From Gammaproteobacteria bacterium (lineage in GTDB: Bacteria; Pseudomonadota; Gammaproteobacteria; Steroidobacterales; XN24), in NCBI GenBank assembly GCA_024640085.1, contig JAHEFR010000072.1:1-64000 (forward strand): DNA of 64,000 nt, in the 5' to 3' direction. A model generated the notes under the pieces. That model searched no databases. It saw only the letters and a program-made list of their open reading frames with translations, and was not told the origin of the DNA. Made by a program: the position numbers and the translations under genes. Shown here in pieces: positions 48,080 to 56,241 of this stretch (within the stretch, counting starts at the first letter, position 1; the number at the start of each line of letters is the position of its first letter).

Positions 48080-48547
48080 CGCAATAGTCAGTCGTCGCGG
48101 TCAGCGAGGGCCGCCTGCTGCTACGCCAGGGGCGAGGACCGGACTCTCTTGCCCCGCTCCCAACCGCATTCTGCCGGCCGGTGGCCGGCGCCGACGCGAG
48201 TCCTTCACCTTTCCTTCCGTAACCCTGCCACCGAGGCGGGACATGCGAACTCTCCCGCCGCCCGGTTGGCGCCTCGCGTCCCCCTATGCTGCACCTGCGT
48301 CGCCGCCGGAGTTGATCTCGATCAACAAAACTCCGGTGGCAGCATGCTAAAAGCTTTGTTTGAAGGGGAGAATAAAAATCAAGACCTCTTGTGAATGAGG
48401 GAAGGCGAGGCGGCAGGGGAGTCGCGCCCGCCGCAAGAGGAAAGGGCGGAAACCTCGTCTCGATAGAGTTGAGTACCGCGCACGTGCAAACGATGCCGGC
48501 CGCCGGGACGTTTCCGGGCGGACAGTGACAGACAGAGCGGAGGGGGC
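48080..48547. other. Long leader region of the cytochrome/FeS/NrfD operon
   Basis: About 470 bp. An FNR box is at 48312-48325; from the expected start site near 48358 the mRNA would carry an untranslated leader of about 190 nt. No ORF is supported in it. Confidence 0.45.
48312..48325 (+). promoter_or_regulatory. Perfect FNR/ANR box
   Basis: TTGATCTCGATCAA matches the FNR consensus TTGAT-N4-ATCAA exactly. A possible -10 (GCTAAA, 48346-48351) lies about 30 bp downstream of the box centre, placing the box near -40, as at class II activated promoters. It precedes the tetrahaem cytochrome operon by about 220 bp. Confidence 0.8.
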
Positions 48548-49015
48548 ATGAAGAACCATGCGTGGCGCCCGTTGTGGCTGGCGATCGGCCTGATCGCAGC
48601 GGTCCTCACCGCGAGGCACTTCCTCGTGCCCCAGGACTTTGGCGTGCACGGAGACTCGTTTACCTACAACTTCTATCGTTTAGGTGCGGTCCAGTTCTGG
48701 GAGGATTTCCCGGACAAGTACCAGGGCCGGGAGCGTTGTGCGAAGTGCCACGACGAAAACGCCGAGGCGAACGCGACTTCAAAGCACAGGAACATCCAGT
48801 GCGAGAACTGCCACGGCCCGGGCACCGGTCATCCCAAGCAGGTCAAGCAGCTACCGATAAACAGCTCGAGGGAGCTGTGCCTCAGGTGCCATGAATATCT
48901 GGCTTATCCCTCCAGCCTGAGGAGCCAGTTGCCCGGCATCGACGGCGACACCCACAAGGCGGGCAAGGAATGCAGGAAGTGCCATGACCCCCACCACCCG
49001 GACCTGGAGGGCTGA
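48548..49015 (+). CDS. Membrane-anchored tetrahaem cytochrome c
   Basis: 155 residues. An N-terminal helix (PLWLAIGLIAAVLTARHFLV) anchors it to the inner membrane with the haem part in the periplasm. CxxCH motifs: CAKCH 64-68, CENCH 85-89, CLRCH 111-115, CRKCH 142-146, with several extra His for bis-His ligation. Similar in design to small NrfB/NrfH-type carriers. It starts an operon with a Tat-exported FeS protein (2 bp later) and NrfD, so it probably passes electrons between the quinone pool and a periplasmic partner. Confidence 0.9.
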   Translation: MKNHAWRPLWLAIGLIAAVLTARHFLVPQDFGVHGDSFTYNFYRLGAVQFWEDFPDKYQGRERCAKCHDENAEANATSKHRNIQCENCHGPGTGHPKQVKQLPINSSRELCLRCHEYLAYPSSLRSQLPGIDGDTHKAGKECRKCHDPHHPDLEG

Positions 49016-49017
49016 CA

Positions 49018-49794
49018 ATGAGTTGTTCCCGGCGTGACTTCCTCAAGCAGTCCGTGGCCGGCGCGGTAGCCGCCGCGGCGGTGCCGGCGGCCTGCACTGT
49101 GATATTCCTCGAACCCGGCGAGGCCGAGGCCGCCGTCGAAGGCAAGAAGCTGCGGTGGACGTTCCTGGTCGACACCACCAAGTGCGTGGGCTGCGGGTTC
49201 TGCGTCGATGCCTGCAAAACGGAGAACGAGATTCCCTATGACGCGCCGGTCAGCCGGACCTGGGTCGAGCGCTATGTGGTCACCAAGGACGGCCAGACCC
49301 ACATCGATTCGCCAAACGCAGGGCGCGACGGCTACACCACGGGCGAAATCCGTGGCGAGACGATCGACCCGGCAGATATCGACAAGGCCTTTTTTGTGCC
49401 GAAACTGTGCAACCAGTGCGACAACCCTCCCTGCGTGCAGGTCTGTCCGGTGGGTGCGACCTTCCAGACCGAAGACGGCGTGGTGCTGGTAGACCGCGAC
49501 TGGTGCATCGGATGCGGTTACTGCGTCATGGCCTGTCCCTACGGCGTCCGTTTCTTCCACCCCATCACCAAGACCGCCGAGAAGTGCACCTTCTGCTATC
49601 ACCGGATCACGGAAGGCTTGCAGGCTGCCTGCGTCCAGGCCTGTCCCTTCGGTGCCCGCCAGATGGGCAACATGGAAGACCCGGACGACCCGGTCACGAA
49701 GATCATCATGACCGAGCGCGTCCAGGTGCTGAAGGACGAGTACGGCACCAAACCGAGCGTCTTCTATCTCGGTCTCGATGAAAGGGTGAGGTGA
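49018..49794 (+). CDS. Tat-exported 4Fe-4S ferredoxin subunit (NrfC/PsrB-like)
   Basis: 258 residues. A twin-arginine signal (CSRRDFLKQSVAGAVAAAA) directs folded export. Four [4Fe-4S] binding groups are visible: CVGCGFCVDAC, CNQCDNPPCVQVC, CIGCGYCVMAC and CTFC...CVQACPFG. This is the electron-wire subunit of complex iron-sulfur membrane enzymes. NrfD follows 4 bp later. Confidence 0.93.
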   Translation: MSCSRRDFLKQSVAGAVAAAAVPAACTVIFLEPGEAEAAVEGKKLRWTFLVDTTKCVGCGFCVDACKTENEIPYDAPVSRTWVERYVVTKDGQTHIDSPNAGRDGYTTGEIRGETIDPADIDKAFFVPKLCNQCDNPPCVQVCPVGATFQTEDGVVLVDRDWCIGCGYCVMACPYGVRFFHPITKTAEKCTFCYHRITEGLQAACVQACPFGARQMGNMEDPDDPVTKIIMTERVQVLKDEYGTKPSVFYLGLDERVR

Positions 49795-49798
49795 AGCC

Positions 49799-51049
49799 AT
49801 GTCCCCGGATATCGTAGTTCATGGCGCGGAGTGGACCGTAAAGGAACTGTTCGTCTATCCGAACGAGTTCATCTACTGGAGCATCCAGATCGTCATGTAT
49901 CCCTACATGACCGGCCTGGTTGCCGGCGCCTTTGTGCTCTCGTCTCTCTATCATGTGTTCGGACAGAAAGACCTCAAGGAGATCGCCCAGTTCTCGCTGG
50001 TCTTTTCCCTGGCGCTCCTGCCGGTGGCGGCCCTGCCCCTGCTGCTCCATCTGCAGCAACCGACCCGCGCCATTGAGCCCCTGTTGACGCCTCATTTCAC
50101 GTCGGCCATCGCCGCCTTTGGCATCGTGTTCTCGACTTACGGACTGATCGTCGTCAGCGAGATCTGGTTCGTCTATCGTCAGTACTTCGTGCAGCAGGTG
50201 GAGTTCCTGAAGACCCAGCCCGGGCTCGGCAACGCCATGAAGCGGCAGGTGTATCGAGTGCTGACCATGGGCGCCTACGACGTCAGCCAGCCTGCGCTGG
50301 CCATCGATCACAGGATGGCGAAGATCCTGGCGGCTATCGGTATTCCCGTGGCCTGCTTCCTGCACGGTTACGCCGGTTTCATCTTCGGGTCGGTCAAGGC
50401 GAACGCCCTGTGGATGTCGCCGCTGATGCCGGTCATCTTCATTATGTCCGCCGTGGTCTCGGGTATCGCCCTTTGCATGCTGACCTATATTGTGATCATG
50501 GAAAGCCAGGCGTTTTTGAAGCGGCGACGGGGCGGGGCGCTGCAGGCCACCGAGATTCGCGGCGCCGAGAAGGAGATCATCAGCAAGGCTACCCGCTACC
50601 TGCTCGGGTTCCTGGTCGCCGCCATCAGCCTTGAGATGCTGGACCTGATCTTCCGCGGATACACCGCCATGAAATCCTGGGACATCCTGCGTTCGGTGAT
50701 GTACGGCAAGGACTTCATCAACATATTCGTCCTTCAGTACACCCTGGGCAACCTGGTTCCGTTTTTACTGCTGCTGCTTCCCGGCCGGACCCTGAAGAGG
50801 ACCGTGGTGGCCCTGATCCTGGTGCTGTTCGGCGTGTTCATGATGCGCTGGAACGTGGTCATCGGCGGGCAGGCATTCTCCCTGTCCTTCTCGGGCTACA
50901 TGCACTATCACATCCCGATCATCCCCCACAGCATCGAGACCTTTAAGGAAGGCTTGTTCGGCGCCCTGACGGTGGCCGCAACACCATTTGTGCTGTTCTG
51001 GATCATCAACAAGTTCGTGCCGTCACTGCGACGGGACGTTAGCACCTGA
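49799..51049 (+). CDS. NrfD/PsrC-family quinone-interacting membrane subunit
   Basis: 416 residues with about nine to ten TM helices (IVMYPYMTGLVAGAFVLSSL; FSLVFSLALLPVAALPLLL; ILAAIGIPVACFLHGYAGF). The HGYAGFIFGSVKANALWMSP stretch is typical of the quinone-site region. It exchanges electrons with membrane quinol and the FeS subunit. Last gene of the operon; a hairpin follows 30 bp later. No molybdopterin or other catalytic subunit is encoded nearby. Confidence 0.92.
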   Translation: MSPDIVVHGAEWTVKELFVYPNEFIYWSIQIVMYPYMTGLVAGAFVLSSLYHVFGQKDLKEIAQFSLVFSLALLPVAALPLLLHLQQPTRAIEPLLTPHFTSAIAAFGIVFSTYGLIVVSEIWFVYRQYFVQQVEFLKTQPGLGNAMKRQVYRVLTMGAYDVSQPALAIDHRMAKILAAIGIPVACFLHGYAGFIFGSVKANALWMSPLMPVIFIMSAVVSGIALCMLTYIVIMESQAFLKRRRGGALQATEIRGAEKEIISKATRYLLGFLVAAISLEMLDLIFRGYTAMKSWDILRSVMYGKDFINIFVLQYTLGNLVPFLLLLLPGRTLKRTVVALILVLFGVFMMRWNVVIGGQAFSLSFSGYMHYHIPIIPHSIETFKEGLFGALTVAATPFVLFWIINKFVPSLRRDVST

Positions 51050-51078
51050 CAGGGCGGCGCGATGCCCACGACCGACTA

Positions 51079-51102
51079 CAGGCCCCGGCTTGCCGGGGCC
51101 TG
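51079..51102 (+). terminator. Terminator of the NrfD operon
   Basis: CAGGCCCCGGC and GCCGGGGCCTG form a perfect 11-bp stem with a TT loop, followed by TCTGTGTC. Confidence 0.7.
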
Positions 51103-51179
51103 TCTGTGTCCGGGACATGCTTCGATCCAGCGTGCTCCCGGCCGGACCGGTCGTCGTTTCCCGGGGAGGGAGGCAAACA

Positions 51180-52874
51180 ATGGGTGATCGACTCGACCAG
51201 ATAGAAGCCCGTCTGGCTACCATCGAACGGCGTCTGAGAGCCCTGGAGAGCAATCGGCCGCCGCCTTCAGAGGTGCAGACCGCCACGGAGATGACCGTGG
51301 AGGCGCTGGGAGACGAATCGGTCTCCAACGCCGCCACGCACCTCGGCCGGGTCCTGCTCATCTTCGGCGGCGCCTACCTGTTGCGCGCCATCACGGACTT
51401 CGAGTTCCTGCCGACCCAGGCAGGTATCCCCATTGGCATCGCCTATGCCCTGATCTGGCTCTACCTGGCCTACCGGTTCGGCGCCACCGAAAACCGGCGA
51501 ACCGGGGCCGCGATCTACGGATGCGTGTCCGTGCTGCTGGTGCTGCCGATCCTGGTCGAGGCGGTCACCCATTTCAAGCTGCTGACCGGTCCATCCAGCG
51601 CAGTCGCACTACTGGTGTTCTGCGCCATGGCTCTCGGCGTAGCGGTGTTACGGGATCTGCGTAGTGTGGGCTGGCTGACGGTCGTCGCTGGCCTCGGGAC
51701 AGTGTTGGTGCTGGTCAGGGCATCCGGCGCCGCGACATCTCTGGCGCAGGTACTGCTGCTGCTCGGCTTTGCGTCTCTCTGGATCCGCTACCGCCGGGAG
51801 TGGAAAGGGCTGCAATGGCTGGGCGCGCTGGGCGTCGACTTCGGCGTCGTCCTGCTGGGGGTGCTGAGCATCCACGAGCAATGGGATGTAAGTCCCCTGG
51901 CCTGCTATTTCTTCGGCATCGCGCTGTGGGCGGTGTATCTGCTGAGCTTTGTCGTCCGGTCCCATCTCCAGGGACACGATCCGGGGGTATTCGAGGCAGT
52001 CCAGGCGGCTCTCGCCAGCGCCATCGCTTTCGGTGCAGCCATCTTTGTCGCCCGGATCAGTCCCGTCTACATGATCGTCATGGGGGTGGCGGCGCTCCTG
52101 TTCGCGGCCGTCGCCTACGGCCTGGCGTTTGCTCCCCAGACCCGGTCCGCCCGGGGCCGGAGCTTTTACTTCTATTCGACCCTGGGAATGGTCCTCGTGG
52201 TCGGTGGCAGTGCCGTCCTGTTGCCCCTTGGCGTTGCGGCTATCGCTTTGTCGATGCTCGCAGTGGCCACGGCCTGGCTAAGCGGCCGGCAGGAGCGGGT
52301 CGCCCTGAGTCTGCAATGCACACTGCTGCTGATCGCCGCCGGCGTTGCCTCGGGCGCCCTGGAGAACACCCTGCACGCCCTCGCGGGCGCCGTGGACGAT
52401 TGGCCGTCGCTGGCGGTGTCCCAGCTCATCGTCGGCGCTGCTGCCGTCGTGTGCCTGTTCATACCCGTGGCTCAGCGGTCGGATCGGTGGGGCCGGATGG
52501 CGGGTCTGCCCCAGCTTGTCGCGCTGGCGCTCTCGGTCTGGGTCGTGGGCGGGCAGATGGTGACCGTCCTGGCACCATTCCTTGCAGGCGTGGCCGGTGA
52601 CACCCCCGATCCTGGCAAGCTGGCGACGCTCAGGACCGCGGTGCTGGCTGCCGCTGCCGTCGTCCTGGCCATCTCCAGCCGATACAAACGCTGGCCGGAG
52701 GCGCGCTGGCTGGCTTACCCGGTGCTGGTCACTGTCGGCGTAAAGCTTGTGTTCGAGGATTTCCCCAATGGCCGGCCGGCCACACTGTTCATGGGGCTGG
52801 CCCTGGTCGGCGGCGCCCTGATACTGGTCGCCAAGTTCCTGCCCAAACGGAGCGCTCGCCGGGCGGAGACCTGA
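51180..52874 (+). CDS. Large multi-pass membrane protein, DUF2339-like
   Basis: 564 residues. A short coiled coil at the N-terminus (LDQIEARLATIERRLRALE) is followed by at least 14 hydrophobic helices, the layout of DUF2339-type membrane proteins of unknown function. GGGGAGGGAGG lies a few bases before the ATG at 51180. It stands alone between the NrfD operon terminator and the SDR gene. Family call is by architecture only. Confidence 0.7.
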   Translation: MGDRLDQIEARLATIERRLRALESNRPPPSEVQTATEMTVEALGDESVSNAATHLGRVLLIFGGAYLLRAITDFEFLPTQAGIPIGIAYALIWLYLAYRFGATENRRTGAAIYGCVSVLLVLPILVEAVTHFKLLTGPSSAVALLVFCAMALGVAVLRDLRSVGWLTVVAGLGTVLVLVRASGAATSLAQVLLLLGFASLWIRYRREWKGLQWLGALGVDFGVVLLGVLSIHEQWDVSPLACYFFGIALWAVYLLSFVVRSHLQGHDPGVFEAVQAALASAIAFGAAIFVARISPVYMIVMGVAALLFAAVAYGLAFAPQTRSARGRSFYFYSTLGMVLVVGGSAVLLPLGVAAIALSMLAVATAWLSGRQERVALSLQCTLLLIAAGVASGALENTLHALAGAVDDWPSLAVSQLIVGAAAVVCLFIPVAQRSDRWGRMAGLPQLVALALSVWVVGGQMVTVLAPFLAGVAGDTPDPGKLATLRTAVLAAAAVVLAISSRYKRWPEARWLAYPVLVTVGVKLVFEDFPNGRPATLFMGLALVGGALILVAKFLPKRSARRAET

Positions 52875-53081
52875 TCCGGGACGCCCGATGCGAGGTCGTC
52901 GCGAACCAGGCGCTGCGGCTTCCGCGCACCGTGTGCCGCTATCCGCGGTGCGATTCCGCCTGTTTCCGGCCCGGGTTCCCGGCACCGGCCTCAACGGTTG
53001 CCAAAGGGCACCCCAGTCCTTATAACGCAACGTTCAACGTCCGGAATACATGACCGGCGCCAACACCCTGGGGGGGACCCT

Positions 53082-53828
53082 ATGCGACCCATTCACGCCC
53101 TTTTGATCGGCCTGGCTTTGTCCACCTGGAGCGGCTTGTCGATGGCCGACGCCGGGCCAACCGTCCTGATCACCGGTGCCAACCGGGGTATCGGCCTGGA
53201 GTACGCCAAGCAGCTTTCCGCCGCGGGCTACACCGTCATCGGCACGGCGCGGAATCCGGCCGGGGCCGATGAACTGGATGTGGTCGCTGATCGGGTCGAA
53301 CAGCTCGACGTGACCGATCCGGATAGCGTCGCCGCCCTGGCCAGAAAGCTGGAAGGGGTTCCCATCGACATCCTGATCAACAACGCCGGCATCTTCGAGC
53401 GCGGCGACGTGACCATCGATGCGGTGGATTACGACATGTTGGAGCGGACCCTGCAGGTCAACACCCTCGGGCCGTTGCGGGTCACCCAGGCGCTGCTGCC
53501 GAATCTGCGCCAGGGCAAGCTCAAAACGATCGTCAGCATGTCGTCACAGCTCGGCAGTATCGAGAATTCCAACGGACGCTGGTACGCCTACCGTGCCAGC
53601 AAGTCGGCTCTGAACCAGTTCAACAAGATCTGGAGCGTCGAACTCGGGCCGGAAGGCTTCATCTGCGTGGTGCTGCACCCGGGATGGGTGCGGACGGACA
53701 TGGGCGGGCCAAACGCCACCTATACGCTGGAAGAGAGCGTCGCAGGACTCGTCGAGGTCATCGAAGGACTCGGCCCGAGGAACAACGGCAGGTTCTACGA
53801 CTTCAAGGGCGAGCCGATTCCCTGGTGA
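53082..53828 (+). CDS. Short-chain dehydrogenase/reductase with an N-terminal signal sequence
   Basis: 248 residues. The classical SDR core is complete: TGANRGIG cofactor loop, LINNAGIFERG, catalytic Ser in IVSMSSQLGS, YRASK (Y-x3-K) and HPGWVRTDMGG. Before it stands a hydrophobic leader (ALLIGLALSTWSGLSMADA) that reads as a signal peptide with a cleavage site. This is odd for an NAD(P)-dependent enzyme; either it is an uncleaved anchor or the enzyme acts outside the cytoplasm. A GGGGGGGACC ribosome site precedes the ATG at 53082, which supports including the leader. Confidence 0.85.
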   Translation: MRPIHALLIGLALSTWSGLSMADAGPTVLITGANRGIGLEYAKQLSAAGYTVIGTARNPAGADELDVVADRVEQLDVTDPDSVAALARKLEGVPIDILINNAGIFERGDVTIDAVDYDMLERTLQVNTLGPLRVTQALLPNLRQGKLKTIVSMSSQLGSIENSNGRWYAYRASKSALNQFNKIWSVELGPEGFICVVLHPGWVRTDMGGPNATYTLEESVAGLVEVIEGLGPRNNGRFYDFKGEPIPW

Positions 53829-53844
53829 TTGAAGGGTGCCGGTC

Positions 53845-54579
53845 CTAGGGATCGGACAACAGCCGGTATCCCACGCCCTGGGCGGTGAGGATGTATTCCG
53901 GCGATCCGGGGTCGTCGCCGAGCTTGTGGCGGAGCGAACTCACGAGCACCCGCAGGTGATGGGTCTCCCGGGCGAATTCCGGCCCCCAGATTTGGGTGAG
54001 CAGTTCCTCGTGCTTCAGGACCCGGCCGGCGCCGGTGGCCAGCAGTCTCAGCAATTCGTATTCCTTCCGCGTCAGTTTCACCGGTTCGCCGTCGAGGCTG
54101 ACCAGCCGCCGGGCGAGGTCGATGTATAGGGGGCCGCAGCGGACGATGCCGGCGCTGCGGTCTTCGGTGCCCTGGTCGCGCAGCAGCACCCTTATCCTCG
54201 CCAGCAGCTCGGCGATTCCGGCGGGCTTGGTGACATAGTCGTTGGCTCCGGCATCCAGCGCCCGGACGATCTCCTGCTCATCGGAGCGGACCGACATCAC
54301 CAGGATCGGGGTCGTGGACCATTCCCGGAGGCGGCTGATGATGGCCTGGCCGTCGATGTCCGGCAGGCCGAGGTCGAGGATCACGAGCGCCGGCTGACCG
54401 GAGATCATTAATTCGAGGCCTTCTTCCCCACGGCGCGCCTCGAGGACCTCGTAGCCATGGGCTTCCAGGGCGATACGCAGGAACTTGCGGATATGGGCCT
54501 CATCCTCGACGATCAGTATCCGCCGGGCCGATCCCGCAGCCGAGTTCTCGAGCGCCCCTATCACGGGCTCGGCGCCCAC
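53845..54579 (-). CDS. kdpE: KdpE-like response regulator
   Basis: 244 residues. Receiver with IVEDE, phospho-Asp in LVILDLGLPDIDG, and VTKPAGIAELLARI, then an OmpR winged helix (KLTRKEYELLRLLATGAGRV; HHLRVLVSSLRHKLGDDPG; LTAQGVGYRL). THHLRVLVSSLRHKLG is characteristic of KdpE. It overlaps the upstream kinase gene by 19 bp. No kdpFABC is in the window; the divergent neighbour is trkH. Confidence 0.88.
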   Translation of the reverse strand: MGAEPVIGALENSAAGSARRILIVEDEAHIRKFLRIALEAHGYEVLEARRGEEGLELMISGQPALVILDLGLPDIDGQAIISRLREWSTTPILVMSVRSDEQEIVRALDAGANDYVTKPAGIAELLARIRVLLRDQGTEDRSAGIVRCGPLYIDLARRLVSLDGEPVKLTRKEYELLRLLATGAGRVLKHEELLTQIWGPEFARETHHLRVLVSSLRHKLGDDPGSPEYILTAQGVGYRLLSDP

Positions 54580-56015
54580 GGCAGGCGCATACGGATGAGG
54601 CAGCCCCTGCCGCCGGGGGCCTCATGGGCCGAGACCTCGCCGCCATGGGCGCGGATCATGCCCCTGCAGATGGACAGGCCCAGGCCGGTGCCGGTCTTGC
54701 TGTCTCCCCTGCCGACCCGGTAGAACGCATCGAACACCCGTTCCCGGTCGGCCTCGGGGATCCCTGGACCCTGGTCGGCGACGTCTATCATTACCCAGTC
54801 GCCATCCCGATAACCGCGGACTTCGATGCGGCCTTCCCTCGGCGAAAACCGGATGGCGTTGTCCAGCGCGTTGACCACGGCCTGTTCGACCAGGTCACCG
54901 TGTACGCGGACGAGTTCCGCCTCCGGCGCCACTTCGACCCGTACCTTCTTGCCGTCGACCTGCGCTCGCAAGCGACGGACGGCCGACCCCACGATGTCCC
55001 TGAGGTCCACCCAGTCCGGCCGCAACTCCATCTCTCCCTGGCCGAGGCGGGCCATGTCGAGCATGTTCTGGATATGGCGGTCGAGCCGTTCCGCGTCCTG
55101 CAGCACCGATTTGAGCAGATCGGTCCGGTTCTCCGGGCTCAGTGACTGATCCAGCTCCACCAGGCTGCTTGCCGAGCCGACGATGGAGGCCAACGGCGTG
55201 CGCAGGTCGTGGGAGACCGAGGACAGGAGGGCCGCCCGCAACTGGTCGCGTTCGGAGGCCAGGCGCTGCCGGGCGAGGTCGCTGACCAACAGGGCCCGGT
55301 CCAGGGCGACGATAGCCTGGTCCGTCAATGCAACCGTGAGCTTTCTGTGCCCGGAATCCAGGGTATTCGCCTGGACGCCGATGAAGATCGGCCGGCCCCG
55401 ATAGGTCTTCAACGGGATAATGGTCCAGCCATCGATGTGCATGGATTCGGCGGCTGCCTGCGTGATGGCTTTGAGCTTCGGGACCTGGCCCGGCCCGGAC
55501 ACCGCCTGCACCGAGGCGTCGCCGGGGTTGGCGCCGGGCAGGACCGCGAATGCGGTCACCCCGTTCACCTCCGAGATCCGCGCTGCCGTCATACGTAGCA
55601 CGTCAGCCACCGATGCCGCGCCGGCGAGTTGCCGGGTAAAGCCCTCCAGCAGGGACATGCGTTCGAGGGCGGTCTTGCGGATGGCAATTTCGTCCCGCAT
55701 CCGGGCGGCTAGATGTCCTGTCAGGGAAGCGATAACCAGGAAGAACACCAGGGTGGCTACATCGCCCTCCTCGGTGACGGCAAACGTCAGGAACGGCGGT
55801 GTAAAGAAGAAATTGAAGATCAGGAAGCTGAGGATGGCCGCATACAGTGCCAGACCCAGGCCGTAACGGGCCGCCACCAGCAGCACGGCGGTCATGAACA
55901 GGAGGGACAGGTTGGCGTGGGGGAGGCGCTGCAGAATGGGCGCGAGGGTCGCGGCCGCGAGGACGGCGAGAGTGGCGATGAAAACGCCTCTCCAGTTGAT
56001 CTCTTGTAAGCGCAT
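54561..56015 (-). CDS. KdpD-like sensor kinase lacking the N-terminal KdpD domain
   Basis: 484 residues, against about 890 for KdpD. It starts directly at the DUF4118 transmembrane unit (VFIATLAVLAAATLAPILQ; LSLLFMTAVLLVAARYG; ILSFLIFNFFFTPPFLTF), followed by a GAF-like domain, HisKA with LLSSVSHDLRTPLASIVGSA, and a HATPase domain (ALDNAIRFSPREG; DQGPGIPEADRERVF; GTGLGLSICRGMI). The cytoplasmic KdpD and Usp sensor domains of the full protein are absent, so signal input must go through the TM/GAF part. Confidence 0.88.
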   Translation of the reverse strand: MRLQEINWRGVFIATLAVLAAATLAPILQRLPHANLSLLFMTAVLLVAARYGLGLALYAAILSFLIFNFFFTPPFLTFAVTEEGDVATLVFFLVIASLTGHLAARMRDEIAIRKTALERMSLLEGFTRQLAGAASVADVLRMTAARISEVNGVTAFAVLPGANPGDASVQAVSGPGQVPKLKAITQAAAESMHIDGWTIIPLKTYRGRPIFIGVQANTLDSGHRKLTVALTDQAIVALDRALLVSDLARQRLASERDQLRAALLSSVSHDLRTPLASIVGSASSLVELDQSLSPENRTDLLKSVLQDAERLDRHIQNMLDMARLGQGEMELRPDWVDLRDIVGSAVRRLRAQVDGKKVRVEVAPEAELVRVHGDLVEQAVVNALDNAIRFSPREGRIEVRGYRDGDWVMIDVADQGPGIPEADRERVFDAFYRVGRGDSKTGTGLGLSICRGMIRAHGGEVSAHEAPGGRGCLIRMRLPWAPSP

Positions 56016-56116
56016 GCTCGTTCCCGGTCTGTCGCCGTCGCGCCGCCCGCCCCGGGGTGGAGCTGGCTCCCGTTAGCTGCTCTCCGGCCCTTACCCCACC
56101 AGTCTATTGCATGGCC

Positions 56117-56138
56117 GGGTATAAAAAAAACGTAAAGA
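56117..56138. promoter_or_regulatory. KdpE-like operator between kdpD-like and trkH genes
   Basis: On the minus strand the site reads CTTTACG-TTTTTTTT-ATACCC, a T-tract with TTTACG and TTTATACC half-sites. The E. coli KdpE site has the same make-up (TTTATAC and TTTACACC around a T-run). It sits almost midway, about 100 bp from each divergent start. Confidence 0.55.
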
Positions 56139-56241
56139 TTCTTCGATCATTTTAGGTGTCTCGGGCGCCGCTGCGCACGAAAATTCCTGCAGCCAGTCCA
56201 CCCGGGGAGTCCGCGCGCCGTCCCGAGGCGCGGTTGAGCAC

